From Verrucomicrobiales bacterium (lineage in GTDB: Bacteria > Verrucomicrobiota > Verrucomicrobiia > Limisphaerales > Palsa-1400), in contig PLGF01000060.1 of assembly GCA_003138485.1 (NCBI GenBank), forward strand, positions 1-50,720: a stretch of DNA of 50,720 nt. Reading direction: 5' to 3'. The position numbers were made by a program, and so were the translations under genes. Under the pieces are notes generated by a model. The model searched no databases, was not told where the DNA came from, and saw only the letters and a program-made list of their open reading frames with translations. Shown here piece by piece: positions 24,303 through 33,371 of the stretch. Position 1 is the stretch's first letter. Every line of letters begins with the position of its first letter.

Positions 24303-24330
24303 TTGCAATCCCATATCCGTGAAATATAAT
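24303..24330 (+). promoter_or_regulatory. Sigma-70 promoter for the RCC1 giant gene
   Basis: TTGCAA (24303-24308) is separated by 16 bp from a consensus TATAAT (24325-24330). Transcription would begin near 24337, about 28 bases before the ATG. The candidate operator ends 7 bp upstream of the -35 element, a position typical for activation by contact with RNA polymerase, although repression is also possible. Confidence 0.65.
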
Positions 24331-24364
24331 GCCGACGATTTGGAACATTTGAACGCCCTAAACA

Positions 24365-27300
24365 ATGAAAACCATATCGAGCAGCAACCAAAATTACGGC
24401 CTTCTTCGCGGCTTCGCCCATGCCACGATTCTGGCGGCCATTTTCCTTTGCGCGCAAAATGTTTGCGCCGCGCCGCGGGGGCCGCTTCCGCCGTTCCCGG
24501 AATCGCCGCCTCTCTACAAGCAGACTTTCGATGTGGATTACTTCCTGGGCCTGACCAATTCCGAACTCACGGTTTTCGGCCTGGGCTTTCTGGATGAAAG
24601 CTGGTCCGGTTACGCTTTGCAGCGAACCGGGGAGTACCTCACGCCGTTCATCATCCCCGCGCTTGATGAGAATGGACGCGTCAGCATCCCCTCCGACGCC
24701 AGCGGCGCGTTGCGTTGGTGGGTGCGGCCGTACTGGACCAGCGGCGCGGGCTATGTTGCTCCCGCGACCTTGCTGGAAATGGACGCTGTAAGCGGGCGCG
24801 AGTCGGCGTACGCATGGTCGCTTCAAGTCGGGGCGGACGGCAACACGATCAGCCTGCTCACCCAAACCGGCGCCGGCGTTAAAGAGGTTCTGCAAACCCC
24901 GATTTCCTGGCTGGCTGGGACCTCGCACAGCTTGGTTCTGGACTTCAGCTCGCAATCAACGGCGTTATTCCTCGATGGCGCGCTCGTCGCGCAAGGCACG
25001 GGGGTGGCATCGGTTCCGCCGTCGGTGGGTGAGTTGATTTTGGGCAGCACCCTTGCCGGAACGAATCCCGCCGGGGCGGATTATGATGAGTTTTACTCCT
25101 TCGGCAGTTGGCTGAGTGAGAGCGACGTCAGCTTCTATTATCGCATGAACGCCCCCGAGGCGGCTTTGGGGCCGATTTCCGAGTTATCCAGCCGGGGATC
25201 GCCCCTTGCCAGTCCTCAAATGGAAAGCATCCGCACTCCTGGAAACGTTTATGACCCGAATAGTGCCGCCCCCTGTTCTCCGGGAGGCCCCGTGTATATC
25301 ACCAATGTGACAGCCACACTGCAACCCAATGGACTGACTTCGATGCAGTTCGATATATTCGGAGGTGAGAATGGGATATTGTACGATATAATGAGCACTA
25401 CAAATCTTGCAGACGGCCCAGTTGATTATTCGTGGAGTTGGGCTGGCCAGGGACTCACATGCAGTTCCGTCCTCCTTACTAACCAACCACCCGGCCAGGC
25501 TTATTATGTTTTGGAACAACCCGCGGAAACGCTGACGGTGGCGTGGGGCGATAATACCTACGGCGAGAGCGACGTGCCTGCCGGGCTGACCAACGCGGTA
25601 GCCGTTGCCGCGGGGGGCTATTTCAGCCTAGCCTTGCGCGCCGACGGAACGGTGATCGGATGGGGAGACGATACAACTAACCAGACAAACATTCCATCGG
25701 GATTGTCCAATGTTGTCAGCATCGCCGCCGGGCAGTATCACGGACTTGCGCTGTTGTCCAATGGCACGGTCACGAACTGGGGATCCTACTATGATGGAAC
25801 CAATTACTACGCCGTCACCAACTATTCCATCGCTTCCAGGCCTCCTGCTTCAAACGTCGTCGCCGTATCAGCGGGTCTGGAGCACGATCTGGCGCTGATG
25901 TCCAATGGAACGGTTGTTTCCTGGGGACTGCCGTGGGCGGACGCCAATTGGGTGCCGGCGAACCTCACGGGTGTCCAGGCCATCGGCGCGGGGTGGTATT
26001 TTAATTCCGCGCTGTTAACCAAAGGCATCGTGACCAATTGGGGCGACAGTTTCTCAAACTTCGGGTGGAACCTGACCACGGTCCCCGGCGATCTTACCAA
26101 CGCCGTCGCCATTTCTGCCAATGGCTATAATGCCATGGCTTTGCGGCCAAATGGGACAGTGGAAGTGTGGGGTTGTCCGAGCGAGGGTTTCACCAATGTC
26201 CCTGCCGGACTGTCCAACATCGTGGCGATATCCGAGGGCGGGCAGTATTGGCAGAGTCTGGCTCTCCAAGCCAACGGAACGCTGGTGGCTTGGGGCTACT
26301 CCACCAATAGCTCCTACAATACCGCGCAAGTCACTGGCGTAAAAGCAATTTCAGCCGGTTATCATCACAACCTCATCATTGAATCAGGGCCGTCGCTGGC
26401 AATTATGGGAGAACCGACCAACCAAGTTGCGCTGGTGGGTGGAAGCGTCACATTCTCGGCGCAATTAATGGCGCTTGCGGGAGTCCAATATCAATGGGAG
26501 TTTGACGGCGTGGACTTGCTTGGCGCCACCAACGCGACGCTGACGCTCAGCGATGTTCAGGCTGCCAATGAGGGCAGCTATCAAGTCATCGTTTCCACCA
26601 GCGGCAGCATCACCAGTTTGGCGGCAACCTTCAACCTGGTGCTTCCCCCGCAACTTGAAAACACGAGGCCTAACGCATCGGGCCTGTTTTTGTTTCAGCC
26701 GGATGATTATAGCATGCGAACCCAAGTGGCCAATGATTATTCCCCATGGAATTATTTGTATGGCTATCAGTGGCAACTCAACGGCACGAACATCCCCGGC
26801 GCCTCTGGCACGGAGGGGCTGATCCTTCTCTACGGTCCCACCAACGACGGCACGTACACCGTTGTCATCACCAACGCGGCGGGAAGCACCAACGTGACAT
26901 GGAACATCCTCCTTGCCTCCCCCGGGATGGTGGAAGCGTGGGGTGACAATGCCTACCAAGAATGTAACCACCCCTCCACGTTGACCAATGCGGCAGCCAT
27001 CGCGGCGGGGGATTACCATTCGGTCGCCGTCACCGACATCGGCACTGTGACGCAATGGGGCCAGTATTGGAACGGCTCCAATTTCTATGCCCTGGTTTCT
27101 CCTCCCGCCGTTAGCAATTTCGTCTCCGTCGCTGCGGGACGGCAGCATGACATCGGCTTGAGAGCCGATGGCTCGCTGACGAATTGGGGCCTCGGCGGCA
27201 ACCCCGCCAACACGGTGCCCGCAAATCTTCCCCCGGTCCAAGCCGTGGCCTCTGGCTGGTATCACAATGTGGCATTATTGACCAACGGCGGCGTGGCAGC

Positions 27301-28870
27301 CTGGGGAACCAACGCCTACGGGGTGACGAATGTCCCTGTTGATTTGACCAATGCCAACGCGGCAATCGCGATCGCGGCCCGCGCCTGGCACAGCGTGGCG
27401 GTGCGGGCCAATGGCACGGTGGAGGCGTGGGGAAACACAAACGGGCAAACCGTGCCTTCCGGCTTGACCAACGTCGTGGCCGTCGCCGCCGGGGAATACC
27501 ACTGCGTGGCCCTGCAATCCAACGGCTTGGTCTTCGCCTGGGGCAGCAATACTTTCGGTCAATGCAACGTGCCGGCCGGATTGAGTAACGTCATGGCCAT
27601 CGCCGCCGGTTGGTCCCACAGCGCAGCCCTGAGAAACGACGGCAGCATCGTGGAGTGGGGGAACAACAGCAGCGGCCAGACAAACGAGCCGCAACCCTAC
27701 CCAGGCGACCCCGCTGTCGATTTCAAACTCATCGCCGCCGCCGGCAACCACACGCTGGCCGCGATTTGGTCGCCCCTCGTGCAATATCCGGTGAATGTCA
27801 GCAAGGATTTGCTGCTCATTTACAACAGCAATTCCATTGATAGTTCCAACGTCTGCCAATACTATCTGACTCATCGGCCCATGGTTGCCAATTGCAGGAA
27901 TGTCCTCGGAATTGGCTGCACGACAAACTCAGTCATCTGGCCCGCTGACTTTACAAACCTTTTTTTGGCCCAGGTGCAAAATTGGCTGTCCAACAATCCG
28001 ACCAAACGCCCCCTCTACGTTGTGTTGTTTCAAGACCTTCCCCAAGAAGTTAGTCCTTACACCAACAGCGAATCGGCTAACGGCGACCCCAGCGTTCAAT
28101 ATCAATTACACTCATGGACAGCCCCGGTGTGGTATCCCTTCGTGACCTCAATTAACATGAACGGCACCCAGAACACAAATGCGTTCAGCTCGGACGGTAC
28201 AAACGATTGTATCGCTTACATTAACAAACTGGCCAGCATTGGCAACGCTTATTCACCCGGTAAACTCATCATCAGTGCCAATGCTGGAGGGACCACAAAC
28301 AGTTATGGTAATACGAATTGGTACTTCGATGACTCGACGCCAGATTCACAACTCCAATACGGTTTCTGCTTTCAGGGCGTCTCGGGAGTGTCAAACGCGA
28401 ATCCTGCTGCTTTGAGCACCTATGTTGATGTAACAAACTCTAACGAAGGCACACTGGCGGGTCACATCACGAACGGGGTAAACATCGCCGGTTTTGGGTC
28501 CTGGGGCGTTCATGGCTACTATGGCGATACGAACGCAGGCTACGCGACGAACGGGACCATCCAGTTTACTGGACGAAGCGGCTGGTACCTGATAGAAACT
28601 GGCGAATCGTTCAATGGAAAGCGTGTTACAGGTCAAGGCAACTTTCTTTCATGGTTTGCCGCGGACGCCTTTGGGGGAACGAACTATTCAAACACGCCGA
28701 TTGGAGCTGTTTCCAACGTGGAAGAACCTGGTACATTTGGACTTAACTATCCATATTCTTACTTTGGAGACTGGGCGGCTGGACGAAGTTTTGCGTGTTG
28801 TGCTTGGCAGTCCTTTCCCAATATCACGCATTACCTCCAAGTAGTCGGCGATCCGTTTGTTAAACAATAA
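24365..28870 (+). CDS. Giant secreted RCC1-repeat/Ig-like protein with TIGR03790-like C-terminus
   Basis: A 1501-residue exported protein. Signal peptide about 1-35 (cleavage near NVCA). Residues of about 85-260 look like a concanavalin A/LamG-like fold. RCC1 repeats fill about 388-675 and 854-1135, recognisable by units such as NVVSIAAGQYHGLALLSNGT followed by V..WG. Between them lie two Ig-like segments (about 680-850), with YQWEFDGVDLLGATNATL and YQWQLNGTNIPGAS. The last 360 residues resemble the uncharacterised TIGR03790 family (LLLIYNSNSIDSSNVCQYYL near the start, PLYVVLFQDLP, and a closing VVGDPFV). RCC1 propellers normally bind proteins or surfaces. The C-terminal domain's activity is unknown. 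ATG 24365 is preceded by a clear promoter but no Shine-Dalgarno sequence. A PEP-CTERM protein gene follows 7 bp later. Confidence 0.88.
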   Translation: MKTISSSNQNYGLLRGFAHATILAAIFLCAQNVCAAPRGPLPPFPESPPLYKQTFDVDYFLGLTNSELTVFGLGFLDESWSGYALQRTGEYLTPFIIPALDENGRVSIPSDASGALRWWVRPYWTSGAGYVAPATLLEMDAVSGRESAYAWSLQVGADGNTISLLTQTGAGVKEVLQTPISWLAGTSHSLVLDFSSQSTALFLDGALVAQGTGVASVPPSVGELILGSTLAGTNPAGADYDEFYSFGSWLSESDVSFYYRMNAPEAALGPISELSSRGSPLASPQMESIRTPGNVYDPNSAAPCSPGGPVYITNVTATLQPNGLTSMQFDIFGGENGILYDIMSTTNLADGPVDYSWSWAGQGLTCSSVLLTNQPPGQAYYVLEQPAETLTVAWGDNTYGESDVPAGLTNAVAVAAGGYFSLALRADGTVIGWGDDTTNQTNIPSGLSNVVSIAAGQYHGLALLSNGTVTNWGSYYDGTNYYAVTNYSIASRPPASNVVAVSAGLEHDLALMSNGTVVSWGLPWADANWVPANLTGVQAIGAGWYFNSALLTKGIVTNWGDSFSNFGWNLTTVPGDLTNAVAISANGYNAMALRPNGTVEVWGCPSEGFTNVPAGLSNIVAISEGGQYWQSLALQANGTLVAWGYSTNSSYNTAQVTGVKAISAGYHHNLIIESGPSLAIMGEPTNQVALVGGSVTFSAQLMALAGVQYQWEFDGVDLLGATNATLTLSDVQAANEGSYQVIVSTSGSITSLAATFNLVLPPQLENTRPNASGLFLFQPDDYSMRTQVANDYSPWNYLYGYQWQLNGTNIPGASGTEGLILLYGPTNDGTYTVVITNAAGSTNVTWNILLASPGMVEAWGDNAYQECNHPSTLTNAAAIAAGDYHSVAVTDIGTVTQWGQYWNGSNFYALVSPPAVSNFVSVAAGRQHDIGLRADGSLTNWGLGGNPANTVPANLPPVQAVASGWYHNVALLTNGGVAAWGTNAYGVTNVPVDLTNANAAIAIAARAWHSVAVRANGTVEAWGNTNGQTVPSGLTNVVAVAAGEYHCVALQSNGLVFAWGSNTFGQCNVPAGLSNVMAIAAGWSHSAALRNDGSIVEWGNNSSGQTNEPQPYPGDPAVDFKLIAAAGNHTLAAIWSPLVQYPVNVSKDLLLIYNSNSIDSSNVCQYYLTHRPMVANCRNVLGIGCTTNSVIWPADFTNLFLAQVQNWLSNNPTKRPLYVVLFQDLPQEVSPYTNSESANGDPSVQYQLHSWTAPVWYPFVTSINMNGTQNTNAFSSDGTNDCIAYINKLASIGNAYSPGKLIISANAGGTTNSYGNTNWYFDDSTPDSQLQYGFCFQGVSGVSNANPAALSTYVDVTNSNEGTLAGHITNGVNIAGFGSWGVHGYYGDTNAGYATNGTIQFTGRSGWYLIETGESFNGKRVTGQGNFLSWFAADAFGGTNYSNTPIGAVSNVEEPGTFGLNYPYSYFGDWAAGRSFACCAWQSFPNITHYLQVVGDPFVKQ

Positions 28871-28877
28871 AGGCTTT

Positions 28878-29582
28878 ATGAAATCAATATACTCACATAT
28901 AATTGCAGCAATGATAGTGGCTGTCGGCGCCTCCGCAAAGAGCCAAGGTTCATTCCAGAATCTTGACTTTCAATCTGCCAATTTGACTCCGATTCCGCAA
29001 GGGCAGAGCGGAGGGGAGGTTTCAATTTCTCTAGGGCTTCCGTATTGGACTGGTTATTTAGGAGACACTCAAGTCACGCAAGTCTTGCACAACGACCTAA
29101 CGCTCGGAGATGCTAGTATAGATATACTTGGTCCCAATTGGTATTCTCAAGGACTTATTCAAGGCCAATACACCGTTGTTTTGGAACCGGGTCTCGATCC
29201 GTTTGGAAGCGGACAAAATGTTTCCGCTTCCATTTCGCAAACGGCCTTGGTTCCAGCCAACGCAGAATCTTTGGAATTCAAGGCGCAAATCAGCATCGAC
29301 ACCCCTTTTACTGTGAGTTTGGGAGGGCAGAATTTGTCTTTAAGTGCGGTGGGAACCGGCCCAAATTATACTATTTATGCTGCAAACATACCCGCTTCAG
29401 ACGCTGGACAGACCGAGACATTGACAATCACGGCGCTAGCAGGCCCTAATAGTTCCGACTCTTTTGATGCTTTCGCCTTTTCCCCAACGGCGGTGGCTCC
29501 TGAGCCATGTCCCGTCGTTTTGACGGGACTTGGCGGACTTCTGTTCGCGCTCTACCGCCGCCTTGCGCCCAAGCGGGGGTGA
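28878..29582 (+). CDS. PEP-CTERM sorted exported protein
   Basis: The 234-residue protein has a signal peptide (about 1-22). Its mature part is rich in beta-strand and Ser/Thr/Gly/Asn. A C-terminal PEP-CTERM type signal closes it: APEPCPVVLTG, a hydrophobic stretch GLGGLLFALY, and basic RRLAPKR. In such systems an exosortase processes the tail and anchors or releases the protein at the surface, often with exopolysaccharide. No exosortase gene lies in the window. ATG 28878 is preceded by AAAGG and lies 7 bp behind the giant protein gene, so they are co-transcribed. Its DNA is visibly more AT-rich than the rest of the window. The fold is not recognised. Confidence 0.8.
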   Translation: MKSIYSHIIAAMIVAVGASAKSQGSFQNLDFQSANLTPIPQGQSGGEVSISLGLPYWTGYLGDTQVTQVLHNDLTLGDASIDILGPNWYSQGLIQGQYTVVLEPGLDPFGSGQNVSASISQTALVPANAESLEFKAQISIDTPFTVSLGGQNLSLSAVGTGPNYTIYAANIPASDAGQTETLTITALAGPNSSDSFDAFAFSPTAVAPEPCPVVLTGLGGLLFALYRRLAPKRG

Positions 29583-29801
29583 AAGCGAAAATCGGAGAAT
29601 ATGCAAGTTGTTCCGGCTGACGACCGGGGCGGGTAACGGTAACCGGGACTTGGGAAAAGATCAAATCAAGTATCTGGCGCAACGGTTGGTTCAGTTTTGA
29701 CTCCGCGCCGCGTTTGGCGTTAAATCGCCTGGATTGAACAAATCCGCTTCGCATGGTTGGGGGTCGAAGGGAAGGGAAACGCTGATTGGGCCGCCGCGCG
29801 C
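29583..29801. other. Intergenic region, no feature recognised
   Basis: The 219 bp between the PEP-CTERM gene and the DUF554 gene show no clear terminator, promoter hexamers or gene. The base composition returns to the GC-rich norm here. Confidence 0.4.
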
Positions 29802-30521
29802 ATGATCGGGGCGATTCTCAACGCGGCTGGCATCGTGCTCGGCGGGCTGTGGGCGCTGACGGGCCGCCATCGCATCCCGGCGCGCTATCAGTTTGTGCTG
29901 AAAGTGGTGCTGGGGGTTTACACATGCTGGTTCGGGTTGCGGCTGACGTGGTCGAGCTTCAACGGCAGTTGGCGGCAGATTCTCAAGGAGTTTTGCATCG
30001 TCTTGCTCGCGCTGGTTCTTGGAGGAATCGCCGGCAGACTGGCGCGGCTGCAAAAAATGTCCAATTCCGTCGGGCATTACGCCACGCGCGCGATGGCGGC
30101 GCCCGCCGGCCCCAGGCAATTCAGCGACGGGTTCGTGCTGGCGACGGCGTTGTTTTGCGCGGGGCCGCTGGCGCTGCTGGCCTCGGTGCAGGAAGGGCTG
30201 ACGGGCTTTTCGCCGTTGTTTTTCGTCAAGGCGGGAACCGACGGGCTGGCGACGCTGGCCTTCTGCGCGACCTTCGGATGGAGCGCGGCTGCGTCGGCCC
30301 TGCCGGTCCTGGCGCTGGAAGGCACGCTTATTCGAGCGGTGCGCGCAGCGGCGCCGGCGCTGGCCTCGCAGCCCTGGCCGCTGATCGATTCGATCAACGC
30401 GGTGGATGGGTTGCTGATCGTCTGTGTCGCGATGCTTATTTTGGAGTTGAAGAGAATCCCCGTCGCCGACTACTTCCCGAGCCTGATCTTCGCGCCGCTG
30501 CTGACGTGGTGGCTGTGGTGA
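29802..30521 (+). CDS. DUF554 family membrane protein (YdfK-like)
   Basis: Polytopic inner-membrane protein of the DUF554 family, function unknown. The 239-residue form starts at ATG 29802 with the characteristic MIGAILNAAGIVLGGLWAL. Six or seven hydrophobic segments follow. The family motif is FSDGFVLATALFCAGPLALLAS, near the middle, and the second conserved feature, VKAGTDGLATLAFCATFGWS, follows. The frame extends 15 codons upstream, but without family similarity. It converges on the alcohol dehydrogenase gene with 10 bp between the stops. Confidence 0.88.
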   Translation: MIGAILNAAGIVLGGLWALTGRHRIPARYQFVLKVVLGVYTCWFGLRLTWSSFNGSWRQILKEFCIVLLALVLGGIAGRLARLQKMSNSVGHYATRAMAAPAGPRQFSDGFVLATALFCAGPLALLASVQEGLTGFSPLFFVKAGTDGLATLAFCATFGWSAAASALPVLALEGTLIRAVRAAAPALASQPWPLIDSINAVDGLLIVCVAMLILELKRIPVADYFPSLIFAPLLTWWLW

Positions 30522-30531
30522 CGCGCCGGGG

Positions 30532-31692
30532 TCAACCGCATCCGGCGCATTTCAAAATGCCGGCTAATTCGGCGGGCGCAAGTGCAATGGGGTTGGCCTT
30601 CATGCTGCTGGCTTTGGCGGCTTTCTCGATCACTTCGGCAGCGTCGCCCGCAGTCAGTCCATAGGCCGTCAACGGCGCAACGCGCATGGCGCCGGATAAT
30701 TGGCGCACCCAATCGACGCCGTCGTCGGCTCTCGCGCCGTCCTTTCCAGTGACGATGCGGGCCACGACATCGTAGCGGCGCAGGGCTTCGCCGGCGGAAT
30801 CCCGCTGGCGGAGGGCGCGGATATTGGCCTCCATGACGTGCGGGAGCAACGCGGCGCAAATTGCGCCGTGCGGTGCGTCAAACATACCGCCGATGGCGCC
30901 GGCAAAACCATGCACCGCTCCCAGGCCGGCGTTGGCCAGCGCCATGCCGCCGAACAAACTGGCCAGCGCCATGTCTTGGCGCGCCCCGGCATTGCCGCCC
31001 TCCTCAAAAGCGGCGAGCAGTGAGCGGGCCGCGCGGCGCATACCTTCAGCGCACAGCGCATCGGTCATCGGCTGGGCGCGGGAACAGACGTAAGGCTCGA
31101 TCAATTGGGTCAACGCATCCAAGCCGGTGCTGGCGGTGATGGCGGGAGGCAGGCCGTAGGTCAATTCGGGATCGACCAGCGCGATTTTCGGGAGCATCGA
31201 CGCGCCGCGCAGGCTGGCCTTGACTCGATGCGCGGGCGAGGCGAGCACCGCGTTGCGCGTCACCTCCGAACCGGTGCCAGCCGTCGTCGGGATGGCGATG
31301 AAGGGGACGGAAGGTTCGAGCAAGGGTTTGCCGCCGCCGATGATTTCGAGGTAATCGAGCACGTCGCCGGGATTGGCGAGCAGCGCGGCGATGGCCTTGC
31401 CGGCGTCCAACGCGCTCCCGCCGCCGCAGCCGACGACCAGTTCGCAATTCTCACCGGTCGCGCGTTCGAGGCCGTGCTTGACGGTTTCAATGTCAGGTTC
31501 GCCGGCGACGGAAAAAAGCACGGCGGCGACTCCGCTCTGCCGCAGCGAATCAACCAGAAACTGCGCGCGGCCGGCGTCGCGTCCGGTGACCACCAGCGCG
31601 CGCCGGCCAAAGTCCCGGGCCAGGCGCCCGGCCTGGCGCGCCGCGCCGGGGCCGAACATGACGCGATTGGCGGTGGCAAATTCAAACTGCAT
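30532..31692 (-). CDS. Iron-containing (group III) alcohol dehydrogenase
   Basis: NAD(P)-dependent oxidoreductase of the Fe-ADH family. The 386-residue protein has the nucleotide-binding GCGGGSALDAGKAIA near residue 95 and the PTTAGTGSEVT motif near 140. The metal ligands are visible as Asp in ALVDPELT and His residues in the later GLGAVHGFAGAIGG and FDAPHGAICAALL. Its substrate is not known; alcohols, glycerol-like polyols and lactaldehyde are typical for the family. It follows the monooxygenase-like gene by 3 bp, so the two probably act in one pathway for a small aldehyde or quinone-type compound. That pairing is inference. Confidence 0.92.
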   Translation of the reverse strand: MQFEFATANRVMFGPGAARQAGRLARDFGRRALVVTGRDAGRAQFLVDSLRQSGVAAVLFSVAGEPDIETVKHGLERATGENCELVVGCGGGSALDAGKAIAALLANPGDVLDYLEIIGGGKPLLEPSVPFIAIPTTAGTGSEVTRNAVLASPAHRVKASLRGASMLPKIALVDPELTYGLPPAITASTGLDALTQLIEPYVCSRAQPMTDALCAEGMRRAARSLLAAFEEGGNAGARQDMALASLFGGMALANAGLGAVHGFAGAIGGMFDAPHGAICAALLPHVMEANIRALRQRDSAGEALRRYDVVARIVTGKDGARADDGVDWVRQLSGAMRVAPLTAYGLTAGDAAEVIEKAAKASSMKANPIALAPAELAGILKCAGCG

Positions 31693-31695
31693 GGC

Positions 31696-32001
31696 TCACC
31701 ACTTGGAGTCGTCGGGAAACAGATTGGCGAACTTCACGCTGCCGCGCGGTTCGGCCATCATGGGCGCAACGGCGTCGCGCCAGACCTGGTAATGAGGGGT
31801 TTCCTTATGCCGCGCCGGCGCCCCGGCATCGCGATAGGCTTCGACCAGTACGAAGCGGGTTGGGTCGTCCGTTTCCTGGAGGCAATCGAAGCGGGCGATG
31901 CCCGGCTCCTTGAGACTTTCGCGCGCGTTGGCCAGAGTGGCCTTCTGGAAAGCCTCGACGCACTCCAGCTTGACATGGACATGAACGTGAACAATGAGCA
32001 T
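31696..32001 (-). CDS. Antibiotic biosynthesis monooxygenase (ABM)-domain protein
   Basis: Small dimeric ferredoxin-like enzyme of the ABM family, which includes quinol monooxygenases and the AI-2 degrading LsrG. The 101-residue form has the family pattern: [20 protein letters not shown] in the first strand-helix, then [20 protein letters not shown] and a helix-strand with [10 protein letters not shown]. The ATG at 32001 is preferred, since an AGGA precedes it; ATG 32022 would add seven residues. The gene lies 3 bp upstream of the iron alcohol dehydrogenase, suggesting a shared substrate pathway. The exact reaction cannot be deduced. Confidence 0.85.
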   Translation of the reverse strand: MLIVHVHVHVKLECVEAFQKATLANARESLKEPGIARFDCLQETDDPTRFVLVEAYRDAGAPARHKETPHYQVWRDAVAPMMAEPRGSVKFANLFPDDSKW

Positions 32002-32141
32002 AAGCTGAGTCCTGAGGAGCATAGATACGATGACGTTCGCGGCAAGGCATTTCTGGCGCGCTGCTGCCGCAAAATCAAGATTACGATGAGGTTTAAGATT
32101 AGGGGACGGAAAACGGCAACCAAATAAGTGATCCGCGCCCG

Positions 32142-32789
32142 TCAGCGCGGGCTGATGTCCCCGGAGCCGGTGACGTTTTTCTGCACTTGGGGCGGATTGC
32201 CATAGTAATGCACGTCGCCGGAACCGGTCACGTTGGCGTCCAATCGTTGGGTGGCGCGGACGGTGGCATCGCCGGAACCGGTCACGGTGACTTGGACCTC
32301 ATTGGTGGCCAGGTCGCCGGCCCGCAAATCACCGGAGCCGGTGATTTCGGCGTGGAGCCGATCTGCGGCACCCGTGAGGGTGACATCGCCGGAGCCGGTC
32401 ACGTTGGCGTGAAGATTGCCGGCTTTCAGTCCGGTGACGTGGATGTCGCCGGAGCCTGTTACCATCACACCGTCGATGGCGGGGGCCGTGATTTTGACTT
32501 TCACGCCCAGGCTGGTGCTGTAGGACTGTTTGGAATCGATTCTGAGGGTGTCGCCATCAACTGTCGTGGTGATGACAGGAAGAACGTTGTCATCGGTGGT
32601 GACGGCAACCGAGGTGTCGGGGCCGATGGCAACTTCGACATCGGGGGAGCCGGCGAGGTCGATTTTGGAGAAGGAGCCGACGGCGCGGGACTCGGTTTTG
32701 GAGTTGCCGGAGCCGTGAATGGCGTTTGGGTTGCAATTACCGACGGTGATGAGGCCAAGACACAAGACAGGGATGCATGCGGTTCTCAT
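32142..32789 (-). CDS. GIN-domain (DUF2807) exported protein
   Basis: Exported protein of the DUF2807/GIN family, a beta-solenoid-like fold of unknown function in diderms. The 215-residue protein has an N-terminal hydrophobic signal (about 1-17). A Ser/Asp-rich first half begins with GSGN...[19 protein letters not shown]. The second half is a regular repeat of about 20-residue strands, each ending in VTGSGD (six copies counting variants, from about 108 on). There is no clear lipobox. It lies 69 bp downstream of sixA on the same strand and may be carried on the pst transcript, but a separate promoter is just as likely. Confidence 0.88.
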   Translation of the reverse strand: MRTACIPVLCLGLITVGNCNPNAIHGSGNSKTESRAVGSFSKIDLAGSPDVEVAIGPDTSVAVTTDDNVLPVITTTVDGDTLRIDSKQSYSTSLGVKVKITAPAIDGVMVTGSGDIHVTGLKAGNLHANVTGSGDVTLTGAADRLHAEITGSGDLRAGDLATNEVQVTVTGSGDATVRATQRLDANVTGSGDVHYYGNPPQVQKNVTGSGDISPR

Positions 32790-32858
32790 ACTGTATTAGA
32801 CACGCTCAGAGGCGCAAAGTTTCAAAAAATACCGCGACAATGGGCGTCCGGCAGGCAT

Positions 32859-33371
32859 TCAGTCCTTGTCGCCCCTGCCGCAACGGGCCAACTGGCGGGA
32901 AGTCAGCAGCCATTCCAGGCGGGCGCATTTGTCGAATGCCAGGGATTCTAGGGACAGTTTGCAAAGGGCGCCCTTTTTCATCTCAATTGCCACGTCCGCG
33001 CCGCCGGAAATGAGCTTGGAGATGAGGCCGCTGAGGAAAGGCTCGTGGCCCACGAGGATGATTTGTTGAAAGGCGGCGAAATTGGAGTTGATCTCGTCAA
33101 TAATTTCCTGCGGATCGGCGTCCGGGACAAGGTGGTTGGTTTCAAAAACCTTCCTGGCGCCATCGTCGGCGGCCACGATTTGAGCCGTGCGCAACGCCCG
33201 GGCAAAGGGGCTGGCCAGGATCAAGTCGAAGGAGACCTCCAGCGCCCGCAGGCCGCGGACGGCTTCGATCATTTTTTCCTCGCCTTCGCGGGTGAGGGGC
33301 CGCTTGGAGTCGGGGCGCCACTTGGGGCCGCGGGGGAAGGCCTTGCCGTGGCGCAGGAAGAACAGGTTCAT
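32859..33371 (-). CDS. sixA: Phosphohistidine phosphatase SixA
   Basis: Histidine-phosphatase-fold enzyme that removes phosphate from phosphohistidine, in E. coli acting on phosphotransfer proteins. The 170-residue protein has the catalytic LFFLRHGKA (His8) at the start, Arg in ASPFARALRTAQ and the second catalytic His in ILVGHEPFLSGLI. ATG 33371 gives this exact start and overlaps the phoU stop as ATGA, so the genes are translationally coupled. The partner protein is unknown. Association with phoU suggests a link to phosphate signalling, which is inferred from position only. Confidence 0.93.
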   Translation of the reverse strand: MNLFFLRHGKAFPRGPKWRPDSKRPLTREGEEKMIEAVRGLRALEVSFDLILASPFARALRTAQIVAADDGARKVFETNHLVPDADPQEIIDEINSNFAAFQQIILVGHEPFLSGLISKLISGGADVAIEMKKGALCKLSLESLAFDKCARLEWLLTSRQLARCGRGDKD

